64,000 bases of DNA from Prorocentrum cordatum (Eukaryota; Sar; Dinophyceae; Prorocentrales; Prorocentraceae), in contig CAUYUJ010004280.1 in assembly GCA_963575745.1 (NCBI GenBank), forward strand, positions 1 through 64,000. The letters are read 5' to 3'. The notes beneath the pieces were generated by a model, which was not told the DNA's origin, did no database searches, and saw only the letters and a list, made by a program, of their open reading frames with translations. Shown here one piece after another: positions 52,426 to 61,366 of this stretch (its first letter is position 1; each line of letters starts with the position of its first letter). The position numbers and the translations under genes were made by a program.

Positions 52426-52975
52426 GTGCAACGCCGCCGCCAGAGGGGGAACAAGGCCGATCTGGCAGCGGAGCTGCTCCGCAGCCTCTCCGGCGGCCGG
52501 GGCGACCAGGCCGCTGGCGGAGGCGCTGGGGACGGCCCCGAGAGACAGCCTCCCCGCCGAGCCGAGTGGCGGTGCCCGCGCGGCGCCACCAATTGGGAGA
52601 ATCGCGGGGATTGCCGCCGCTGCGGGGCCGCTCGGGCGGGTGCCCCCACTCGCTGCCCCCCGCCCCTGCCCGCACCAGAGCGCGCCGCAGCTGGGCGCGC
52701 CGCGTGGCCGCCGCTCTCGGGGACGGAGTCCCCTCCGCAGGCGCAGGTCCCCCGGGAGGATTCACGCAAGCGCGCGCCGGCATCGGCGCCCAGGCCTCGT
52801 GCGCGGCCGCCCGCTCCCGAGGACGCAGCCGCAGCAGCCGCCGCGCAGGCGGATGCTCTCGAGGCTTCGGCGGACCAGCTCGACAGCGTCCGCCTCGGGC
52901 CTGCTGCCGCGCAGCTGCGCCGGCAGGCCGCCGATCTGCGCAAGCGCGCGGCCGCCCCAGCGCCAGGGCGGCGCC
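52426..52975 (+). pseudogene. RLE-LINE segment 1: RanBP2-type zinc finger
   Basis: Encodes W-R-C-P-R-G-A-T-N-W-E-N-R-G-D-C-R-R-C-G (52567-52626). It fits the RanBP2 finger W-x-C-x2-C..N-W-x2-R-x2-C-x2-C, except that the second ligand is Gly instead of Cys. Such fingers bind single-stranded RNA and sit at the N-terminus of many dinoflagellate LINE proteins, presumably to hold element RNA. A Pro/Arg-rich linker and an Ala-rich helix follow before the frame is lost near 52965. Confidence 0.7.
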
Positions 52976-53828
52976 TGGACCTTGGAGGCCTTTGTGGAAA
53001 GGGCGGCCGAGCGTGCCTCGAAGGCAGCGGTGGCAGTCGAGGCCGCGGAGGTCTCACTGGCCGAGGCCCGCAGCCGCGAGGAGGAGCTCCGGAGGGAGTT
53101 GGAGGAAGGGCAGGCCAAACTCGCCCAGCTGCGCGCCGAAATGCAGGCGGAGCGCACGGACGACGCACCAGCGCCGGCCCTGGCTCAGGGAGGGCCTGGC
53201 GCAGCCGGCGCGCGCGCTGCTGGAGGCCTTGAACTCCTCGCGGTTCGTGTGCCCCGCATCGGGCTTGCCCCCCGAAAGTATATCGCAGCCCCCATGGCTG
53301 CCCTCCACACCGCCCTCGGGGACGTGGAAGCCCGGATCCCCGCCGCCAGGATCGACGAGGCGATCGGCGAGGCCCCGGCGGCGCGACCCAGCGCCGGCAG
53401 CGCGGCGCCAGAAGAGGCAGAGGAGGAGGAGGAGGAAGACATGAGCCTCAGCGAGGAAGAGGAGCTGATGGAGGAGCTCGACGGGGCCGAGGAAGACGCT
53501 GTTGCCCTCGCCGCGGCCCGGCGGCTACAGCGGTCCCGGAAGCTGAGGCTGCTGCGGGCCGGCAAGGGAAAAAGGAGGCCGGCGAAAGTGAGGGCGACTC
53601 CGAAGATGGGGCCGGTCCCGCCGCAGGTGCCGACGGTGTTTCCGATGCGGGTTCCGAGGCTGGGGGCTCCCATGCCCCAGGACGTACGTGGACATCGAGG
53701 CGCAGCTCGCCGCGCCCCCGACCTCGCGCCGCTGCCGCCCTCGCCCCTCCTCCCCCAGCAGCAGCACGACGACGACTACGCGCTGTACGACGACGGCGGG
53801 GCCCACGACGAGGTGCACGTCAGCTCGG
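52970..53828 (+). pseudogene. RLE-LINE segment 2: coiled coil and acidic region
   Basis: In the +1 frame relative to segment 1: a heptad-rich helix (about 52985-53165: V-E-R-A-A-E-R-A-S-K, then E-E-L-R-R-E-L-E-E-G-Q-A-K-L and L-R-A-E-M-Q-A-E-R), later an E/D-rich stretch (53405-53505). Coiled coils of this kind commonly multimerise LINE RNA-binding proteins. The frame changes at the C7 run 53829-53835. Confidence 0.6.
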
Positions 53829-55623
53829 CCCCCCCGCCTCCCGGCCGATCTGCCGGTTCGAGGCGACTTCGGGCTCCGAGGCGCCCTCGGCGCCTCCCGC
53901 CGCCGCGCTTTCCCTGGAGGGCAGGCCCCGACGGCCCGGCGGCACGGTGCAGTTCCCTCCTCCCGCCTCCCGGCCGACCCGCCGGGGCGAGGCGGACCCC
54001 AAGGCCAGCCCCAACGCCGAGTACGAGAACGTGGACATCATCTGGGCGCCCCTGGCGCCTCCCGCCGCCGCGCCCCCCTTGGAAGGCGGGCTCAGGGCCA
54101 CCCGACGACCTGGCGGCACGGTGCAGGTCCCCCCCCCCGCCTCCTGGCCGATCTGCCGGGGCGAGGCGCATTCCGAGGTCGGTTTCGAGGCCGGTTCCGA
54201 GAACGCGGGCATCGTCCAGACGTTCCCGGCGCCCCCCGCCGCCGCGCCCACACTGGAGGGCGGGCCCAGGGACACCCGACGGCCTGGCAGCACGGTGCTG
54301 TTCCCCCCCGCCTCCCGGCCGATCTGCAGGAGGCGGACTCCGGGGTCGGCTCCCAGACCAGCTCCGAGGATAGGGGGCTGCTGTGTCACGTGGCAGTGCG
54401 GATTGAACGGCGTCCGCGTTGGGGAGGCGCGGCATCCAGGCCCTCCCAGCGCTGGATCACAGCTCGCCTGCCCAAGCTGCCGCGGCGTGTTGCGAGCGGC
54501 GCGGCCCGACAGCACCAGCGAGACCTGCGCCGCCTGCGGGGGTTGGCCTGGACGGGGCGGGTGGCTCTACAGGTGCGAGCCGTGCGGATCCGCCGTATGC
54601 CGGGATTGCGCGGTGGATGTTGCTGTCCCCGCTGCCGCCAGCCTGGGCCCAGGGTCCGCCGCCGGAGCCGACGGCATAGAGGCGCTCGCGGAGGGCACTC
54701 CGGCGACTGCACCGGCACCAGACGCCGCGGCGGCCGCAGCGGCAGCACCGCTGGCCGAAGCGGCAGCGCCGGTAGTCGCGGCAGCGGGGGCCGCCCCCGC
54801 TGCGGCCGCGCCGCCGCCGCCGCAGCCGCTCCAAGACATGGAGGCGGATTGCTGGGCGGCCCTGGATTCCATTGACCTCCTGGACGAGCTCGCGCTGGAC
54901 TGCCCCACGCTCCGATTCGTCCCCGGAGGGGCCCGGACGGCAGCTGCGCAGGCCACCGAAGCGATCTGTCGGGCGGTATTGCGCTCTACGCCTGGCACGG
55001 TCGCGGAAGAAAGGGCGTGGAAACTCCTCTTGCTCAGGGAGCGCTTGTTCTTCGCCGCGCCGATCCGCCGCAACACCGGCCGGCGGCGCCAGCCAGCAGA
55101 CAGCGAACCCCCTGAGAGGGCACGCCTGGTTCGGCGACGGTGCTCCCTGCTGCTGCGCGGCGCTTGGGGGGAGCCCCTCGAAGAAGCTCGGAGGGCGGCC
55201 CGCGGCCTGGCCCGGACCCGGCGGGAAGCGGGGGGCGACGGAGCCAACGACAGAGGCCACCTTGCCGACCAGGTGGTGCGCCAGGCCCTCGCCGAGGAGT
55301 ACTCACGGGCAGCCGCGCTCCTGGCGAGCCCTGGCCTGGCGCCGCCTACGGAGGAGACCGCGGCGAAGCTCCAGGAACTGCTCGCTCCCCGCGGCGCGCC
55401 CCGCGACCTTCGCCCAGGGCCGGCAGCGGCCTCGCCCCTCTCGAACACGGAGCTGAAGCGGGCCCGCCGGCGGAGCCCCAAGGGCAGCGGCGCCGCGGTA
55501 GGATGCGGCCGCTTCGAGCACTGGCGGGCGGTGCTCGCTGAACCCGCCGCGCTCGAGGCCCTCTGCGAGGTCTGCGACCGCCTCGCCACTGCCAACCTGC
55601 CAGGAGCGCTGCCGAGGCTTTAG
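53826..55623 (+). pseudogene. RLE-LINE segment 3: repeated linker, Cys cluster, pre-RT region
   Basis: Contains three and a half in-frame linker repeats (53826-54340) around P-P-A-S-R-P-I-C-R, E-N-V-D-I-I-W and A-P-P-A-A-A-x-x-L-E-G, then V-G-E-A-R-H-P-G-P-P (54418-54447). A Cys cluster follows (54469-54620): C-P-S-C, C-A-A-C, Y-R-C-E-P-C and V-C-R-D-C, likely binding two zinc ions. After an Ala-rich linker comes the pre-RT region, ending at TAG 55621. The protein continues in another frame (A-E-A-L-A-L-T-P-L-R-K-P), so the stop is probably a frameshift effect. Confidence 0.7.
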
Positions 55624-57090
55624 CTCTGACACCGCTCCGCAAGCCAGGCAACGGGGTGCGCCCAATCGCGGCCCCTAGCATTCTCCGCCGGCTAGTGGGG
55701 AGAGCGCTGGCGACGCCGCTCAAGGGGGACCTCGCGACTGCCCTGGGCAAGCGGCAGTTCGCGATTGGGACGAAGGCAGGGACCGAGCTGCTCGCACACG
55801 GTCCGGGCGCTCTCAGAGAGCAGCCCTGACTTGGTGCTGACGGCGCTAGACGCGAAGAACGCCTACTGCACTGCGAACAGGGCCCACTGCCTGGCAGAGC
55901 TGGAGGACGCGGCGCCGGAGCTGCTCCCCCTCGCGAAACTCTTCTGCAGCGCCGCTCCCAGTTTTACTTATGGGACAGCAGCGGGGCCTGCCAACGGCTA
56001 CGCTCGATGGACGGGGTTGACCAGGGGGGCTCCTTGGCGCCGCTGCTTTTTGCATGCGGCCTGCACCCGCGCCTGCAAGAGCTGGAGAACGCGCTGCGCG
56101 CGGAGGCGACTGCCCGGGGGCTGCGGCCGGACGACATCCGCGTTCTGGCCTACCTGGACGACGTGATCGTTTTGACGCCTCCCGAGCTGGCAGCCGCTGT
56201 CACCCCGGCAGCGCAAGAGGCCTTCGGCGCTTTCGGCCTTGAGCTCCAGCCGCACAAGACGCAGGCTTGGTCCCCGCGCTCGCCGTGCCCAGCCGGGCTC
56301 GAAGAGCAGTGGCGCCCGCGTGGCCTCACGCTGGTGGTCGTCCCGCTGGGCGAGCCGCTGCCGCCAGGGAACCTGCCAGACGCTGCGGACGGGCGCCGCT
56401 TGGACTTGGGAACGCCCGCCTACGCCGCAGAGCGCTGCGAGGAGACGGCGGCGCGGGCGGCGACGCTGCTGGAGAAGCTCGCGGAGCTGCCTGGGCTGGC
56501 CTCGCCGCACCTGCCGGCGGCGCAGGCAGCTGGGCTCCTCCTACGACACTGCGGCGCAGGGAAGCTGGTGCACCAGCTGCGCACAAACCCACCGGGGACC
56601 ACGCGGGGCGCCGCTTCCGCTTACGACGCGGCCACTCTGGAGGCTTACCGGGAACTCACTCGCTTGGACCCCTTGACAGCAGAGCAGAGGGCTCACTGCC
56701 GGCTGCCGCTGCGACTCGGCGGGCGCGGCTGTCGGAGCCAGGAGGAGCTCGCCCCGGCGGCCTGGGCAGGCTCCTGGGCACAGAGCTTGGCGGAGACGCA
56801 GGAGAGGAGCGGCCTGCCCGACCTGGCCGACCTGGACGCTTCTACCCTGCCGCTGGCCGCGGCCTGCAGGGAGGCGCTGGCCGCGCTGCCGGGGCCGCGC
56901 CCCGCCGACGAGGAGGACGCCGCGCCGCTGCAGCCTTGGCGGGAGCTCGCCCAGGAACCTCGGGGAAAAAAACCAGAAGCTGCTCACGCAAAGGCTAGAC
57001 AAAAGGAACTACGACGCCTTGCTGAGCACTCTGGGTCCCGACGACCGGGCGAGACTCCACTCCCTCGGCGGGCTGGCAGCTGGCAAACGG
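55611..57090 (+). pseudogene. RLE-LINE segment 4: reverse transcriptase
   Basis: Copies element RNA into DNA at the target nick. Fingers: L-T-P-L-R-K-P-G-N-G-V-R-P-I-A (55626) and K-R-Q-F-A-I-G-T-K-A-G-T-E (55752). Palm motif A: L-D-A-K-N-A-Y, catalytic Asp at 55849. Motif B region: D-Q-G-G-S-L-A-P-L-L-F-A (56019). Motif C: Y-L-D-D, 56151-56162. All three palm Asp codons are intact. They are split across frames by changes near 55797 and 56000. The thumb region runs to about 56960, where G-K-N-Q-K-L-L-T-Q is broken at an A7 run. Confidence 0.85.
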
Positions 57091-57940
57091 CGGGCCCGGG
57101 CAGCGCCTGGACGACGAGGAGCATTTGGACACGGCGCGGGCGCTGCTGGGCCAGGACCTCGCGCCGCCGGACAGCCGCTGCTGGAACCGGCTGCGGACGG
57201 GCGCCCGCGCTGGGCAGCCTTGCGGCCAACCCTTCTGCAGCAAGGCGCGCCACGCCTTCCGCTGCGCTCGTGGGGGGGGCACGAATGCCCGCAGCCGGGA
57301 CGTCGAAGACGTCTGGGAGCGCATTCACGCCGAGTGCGGCTTCCAGACAGCACGCCAGGTGCACGTCCCGGCCTGGGACCGCTGGCACTGGGCGTGCTCG
57401 GCACTTTGCTGCGCGGCGCGCGGCCACGCGGACGCGCCGCCTGGCGGGCCCTGCCAGCTGCGCGGGGCTGCGCTTCAGACCCGCCGCGAGTAGGCGCCGC
57501 TTGACTTGCAGGCGCAGCGGCCTGGCTGCCCGCGGCTGCTGGCGGACGTCACAGTCCGCTACAGCGTGCCGGGCGAGCTCCGCGCCCTGGCAGCGGCGGC
57601 GGACAACGACGGCGCCGTGGCCCGGGAGGGGGAGAGCGACAAGCGAGCCCGCTACCCCTCCGGCCGCGCGCCCCGGCGCGCGCTGCCGCTGGCGCTAGGA
57701 ACGGCAACGCGCCACGGCCCCGCCACGCTCAAGCACCGGCGCGGGCTCGCGCGGAGCCGCGCCCAACTGCTGGGCGAGGGCCCGGAGGCGCACGCCGCGG
57801 CCAGCACTCTCGCCGCACGCTGGGGCGCTGAGCTCAGCACGGCTCTGCACAGGGCGACGGCGCGGCAGCTCCGGACCGCCCTCGGGAGCGAGGCCGCGCA
57901 GGCCTCGGCGGCGGCCCTGGCGGACGAGCTGGCGCGCTAG
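57091..57940 (+). pseudogene. RLE-LINE segment 5: CCHC finger and restriction-like endonuclease
   Basis: C-G-Q-P-F-C-S-K-A-R-H-A-F-R-C (57221-57265) is the C-x4-C-x4-H-x3-C finger that precedes the endonuclease in RLE LINEs. After TAG at 57491 the same frame continues with A-D-V-T-V-R-Y (Asp at 57545) and E-S-D-K-R-A-R-Y (Glu 57632, Lys 57641), the PD-(D/E)xK-type catalytic pattern. The domain nicks the DNA target to prime reverse transcription. Ends at TAG 57938. Bases 57941-58069 show nothing recognisable. Confidence 0.7.
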
Positions 57941-58069
57941 ACGCGCCGGCGGGGGCGCCCCGGAGGGGCGGCCAGCGCGGCCCCTGGTCGTCGCGGTCGC
58001 CTACCTTGTCGCCGCGTTCCCCGTGGAGTTCAGGGGGAGCGTGGGCGCGGGACAGACTGCGTCCGCCGC

Positions 58070-58239
58070 TCGAGGAGGAGGAGGAGGAGGAGGAGGGAGG
58101 AGGAGGAGGGGGAGGAGGTCAGGAGCAGGAGGCGGAGCAGGAGCGGAGCAGGAGCAGGAAGCAGGAGCAGGAGCAGAGCAGGAGCAGGAGGAGGAGGAGA
58201 GGAAAAGGAGGAGGAGGAGGGGGAGGGGGGGGGGGGGGA

Positions 58240-58270
<31 letters not shown>

Positions 58271-58848
58271 AGAGGAGGAGGAGGAGGAGGAGGAGGCGGA
58301 GGAGGAGAAGGAGGAAAGGAGGAGGAGGAGGAGGAGGAGGAGGAGGAGGAGGAGGAGGAGGAGGAGGAGGGGAGAGGAGGAGGTTGAGGAGGAGGAGGGA
58401 GGGAGGAGGAGGAGGAGGAGGACAGGGGGAGAGGAGGCGGGAGGAGGAGGAGGAGGGGAGGAGGAAGGGAGGGGAGGAGGCGGAGGAGGAGAAGGAGGAG
58501 GAGGAGGAGGAGGAGTGGGAGGGGGAGGAGGAGGAGGAGGAGGAGGAGGAGGAGGAGGAGGAGGAGGAGGAGGAGGAGGAGGAGGAGGAGGGGGAAGCGG
58601 AGGTGAGGTGAGGAGGAGGAGGAGGGAGGAGGAGAAGAAGAAGAAGAAGGAGGCAGGAGGAGGAGGGGGAGGAGGATGAGGAGGGGGATGAGGAGGAGGA
58701 GGAGGAGGAGGAGCACGAGGAGGAGGAGGAGGAGGAAGAGGAGGAGGAGGAGGAGGGGGATGAGGAGGGGGAGGAGCAGGAGGAGGAGGAGGAGGAGAAG
58801 AAACAGGAGGAGGAGGAGGAGGAGGAGGAGGAGGAGGAGGAGGAGGCG
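58070..58848. repeat. (GGA)n tract, ~780 bp, just 3' of the RLE-LINE
   Basis: GGA repeat with GCA, GAA and GGG variants. It begins about 130 bp after the end of the endonuclease frame. Confidence 0.95.
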
Positions 58849-59180
58849 TGGGGGGGCGTGGAAGGCTGCAGGAAACATCACCAGACAGGCAGCAGGCAGG
58901 GCCCACGTCGATTCTTCCGATGCGATTCGATCTCGACGTCGACGGCTTCCGAGACCGATCCGATTCCAGCTTGGGTTCCGATTGGGGTTCCGATTCCTCC
59001 ATGAGGGGCGAATAGCCTTCCGACTTCCGCCGATTCGGCTCCTCCAGACTCGGCTGCCGATTCCCGCCGACCCGTTTCATGTCGATCGCGGGTCCGACTT
59101 GTCGATTCGATTCTGGGCTCGCTTGGGGGGGGGTCTTGGAAAGCTACAGAAGCCATGCCAGACGGGCAGCAGGCGTTTTG
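58849..59180. repeat. 45-bp direct repeats bracketing a GATTC-rich segment
   Basis: GTGGAAGGCTGCAGGAAACA, then CCAGACAGGCAGCAGGC (58858), is repeated in diverged form at 59132 (TTGGAAAGCTACAGAAGCCA, CCAGACGGGCAGCAGGC). The DNA between is rich in CGATTC and TTCCGATT words. No gene is seen. Confidence 0.5.
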
Positions 59181-60335
59181 ACATTCAACGAGCCGGAGTG
59201 CACGGTCTCGAGTAGGTTGGCACGGAGAGTCGTCGGAGTTGTGGGAGTCCTTGACTCGTGGCCCGTGGCCATCGTGCGTGGAGATCGTCGCCCCTCCTGG
59301 CTCTCTCAGGAGAGGGTTCGCCCTCAAAAGAGAGCCGTGGCTCGTGGTCCGTGGCCGCGCCGCCGTCTGTGACTTTATCGAGCTTGCGTGCGCAGGGGGC
59401 GGGGCTGCGGTTTCGAAGGACTTTTTCGATGGGGCGAAGAGCGGACAAGATCTGCAAGGTCGCGTGCACTCCGAAGGGGTGCCCCGGGCAGCTCGCGGGA
59501 GCGCCGAAAGAGCAGAGTCGGAGAGGGGCCCGGGGCCCGAGTCGGTGCCCGCCGCTGCGGTGTGGACAGCCCCCGTGCAGCCCATAACCAGCCGTGCAGT
59601 TAGAAGTCGCACGCACAGTGTGGAAGGGAGGGGAGCGGAGGGGAGCGGAGAAGGCGGGTTGCGGCCCCTGAAGAGTGGGCCCTCGGCGCTCGGGGGCCCG
59701 CACGGGGCAGGCGCGAGCAGGGAGGCGCGCGCGCGCGCCCGCACGCCTGTCGCAAGCGCACGCGCGCCACTGCCGCAGGTGGCCCGTCCGCGAAGCGTGG
59801 CCCGACGCCGAGTGCGTCGATCGCCCCTTCGCCGTGCGGGCCCCCTCTGTGGGAGCGGAGGGGAGCCCCTTCGTCGTTCGTCGATCGCCCCCTCGTCGCT
59901 CGTCGATCGCCCCGTTCGTCGTCGTCGTCGCTCGCCCCGTTCGTCGTCGTTCGCCGGTCGTCGATCGCCCCCGCGTCGTTCGTCGATCGCCCCGTCGCCC
60001 GCCGCACGAGCGGAGGGGAGCGGAGAGGGAAGCGGGCGGAAGGTGGGCTGCGACTCTGCAGAGTGGGCTCCCGGCGCGCGTGGCCCTCTGGCTCCTGGGG
60101 CCCCTTCGCGGCCTTCGCGCGGCGGCGGCGCGGTGTCTCGGGGGCCCCCCGCGGCCGGCCCTCTGGTTCCTACGGCCCAGTCTCGGCCTGCGCGCGGCGG
60201 CAGCGCGGCGTCTCGGGGGCCCCCCGCGGCCCCTTTCCCGCGGCCCCGTGCGCGCGGTCCCCGTCGGCCTCGGTGGCCATCGTGTGCGAGGCGGCCTTCC
60301 GAGGTGGCAGGTTGGCTTCCGAAGAGGACAGCCTT
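59181..60335. repeat. GC-rich, with GTCGTTCGTCGATCGCCCC minisatellite and a ~76-bp duplication
   Basis: 59871-60000 holds about five imperfect units of GTCGTTCGTCGATCGCCCC. Bases 60083-60240 contain two copies of GGCCCTCTGG(C/T)TCCT...GCGCGGCGGC(G/A)GCGCGG. 59181-59870 is unassigned. The long open frames here carry no domain. Confidence 0.6.
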
Positions 60336-60519
60336 GAGTCGGGCATGTCCCTCTACGGGGGGAAGATCCCCCCAACAAGTTGTTTTGTTGCTTTGTGTTT
60401 TTATGTCTGAAAGAGTAGGTAGAACAAAAAACATAGTCTGGGGGCGACTATTCGCCCTCTTCTCGACTATTTGGGGGCATTTGTTGTCTATGTCCTATTC
60501 CCCTTCCAAAATCCACGGC
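60336..60519 (+). mobile_element. TIR element, family B, copy 7 (right end lost)
   Basis: Left end GAGTCGGGCATGTCCCTCTA, inner words AACATAGTCTGGGGGCGACT and GACTATTTGGGGGCA match family B. The right TIR is missing after TTCCAAAATCCA, so it is truncated or strongly diverged. Confidence 0.6.
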
Positions 60520-61366
60520 CCTTGTGGTGCCGTTCGTGCCCCCGCGCCCCGTAGAGGCCCCCTGCAGCATGCGTGCAAGTCTCGAGCAGCCTCCCAGCGA
60601 TTGCAAGACGTCCCTGCAGTGTTCATGTATCTCTGTTTGCTTTGAAGGCTCGCGTGATGGGCATGGCCGCGCCGTCCGCTCAGCCGCAGTGCGCTGTGGG
60701 GCCACGAGGGTCTGGTCCCGGCATGGCACCATCAGCTTCAATGGCTGCCACAGGCGTCACCCTCTCCCTCGCTTCCTTGAGCTGCCTCTTGCAAGATACT
60801 TGTGCTCGGGGAGGGAAGAAGAGGATTTGGGTGGAGGGAGGAGCTTGGAAGGAGGAGGGAGGAATAGGTTGATGTGAGTTATGTTCGCAATGATTGCACC
60901 AGCAGGTTGCTGGTTCCAGACAATGATAGGCCAAACATGCGACAGGAAGCAAAAGCGTGCCTTACACCTTTCAGATGGTGGGCACAATGTTCACGCAGAC
61001 GCTAGCTCCATTATTCGGAATATTCCCCTCTTCACCCACCGCCCAGGCCTCCTCCCCATTGTTCCTCCCTCTTTCCCTCCCCCAATCCTCATCATCCTCG
61101 CTCGCCCGTTTCTCCTACGGCCTCTTCCCATATCGTCCCCGATCCTCCTCGTCATTGGAGTCCTCTCCGTTCTCTTTTCATCATCCTCCTCTTCATCCTT
61201 ACTCCCTCATCCACCCCCTCTCCTCCCCCTCCTCTTCCTCCTCCTCCTCCAAGGCATCTGGGTCAGGAGCGCCAGCACAGGTGCCCAGGGCGACAGGCGC
61301 CCAGCTCCTACACCACCTGCATGCCTCCTCTCAGAGGCATCCCTCTCACATCTTACCTCGTTCCTG
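60520..61366. other. Region upstream of the APE-LINE; no gene recognised
   Basis: Unassigned to about 61030, then pyrimidine-rich (61030-61255, CCTCTTCATCC words). The LINE reading frame stays open upstream to at least 61250, so part of this could be translated leader, but no conserved residues are visible. Confidence 0.45.

Larger units (their letters stand above)
52426..57940 (+). mobile_element. LINE retrotransposon, RLE type, frame-broken copy
   Basis: One plus-strand element reads in order: RanBP2-type zinc finger, coiled coil, repeated linker, V-G-E-A-R-H-P-G-P-P, Cys-rich cluster, reverse transcriptase with Y-L-D-D, CCHC finger, restriction-like endonuclease. This is the logic of RLE-type LINEs (R2/NeSL-like group) in dinoflagellate form. 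The reading frame changes at about 52965, 53830 (a C7 run), 55610, 55797, 56000, 56970 (an A7 run) and 57090, plus one TAG at 57491. It is either an inactive copy or a good copy with sequencing indels. Start taken from the first frame that carries the finger; 5' and 3' ends are not defined. Bases 52173-52425 hold no recognised feature. Confidence 0.85.

Noticed and set aside
51264-53168. Minus-strand frame of 634 codons opposite the GGA tract and the LINE
   Set aside because: Pro/Ser/Leu runs from the GGA tract plus the antisense of a real LINE protein; the plus strand explains the sequence.
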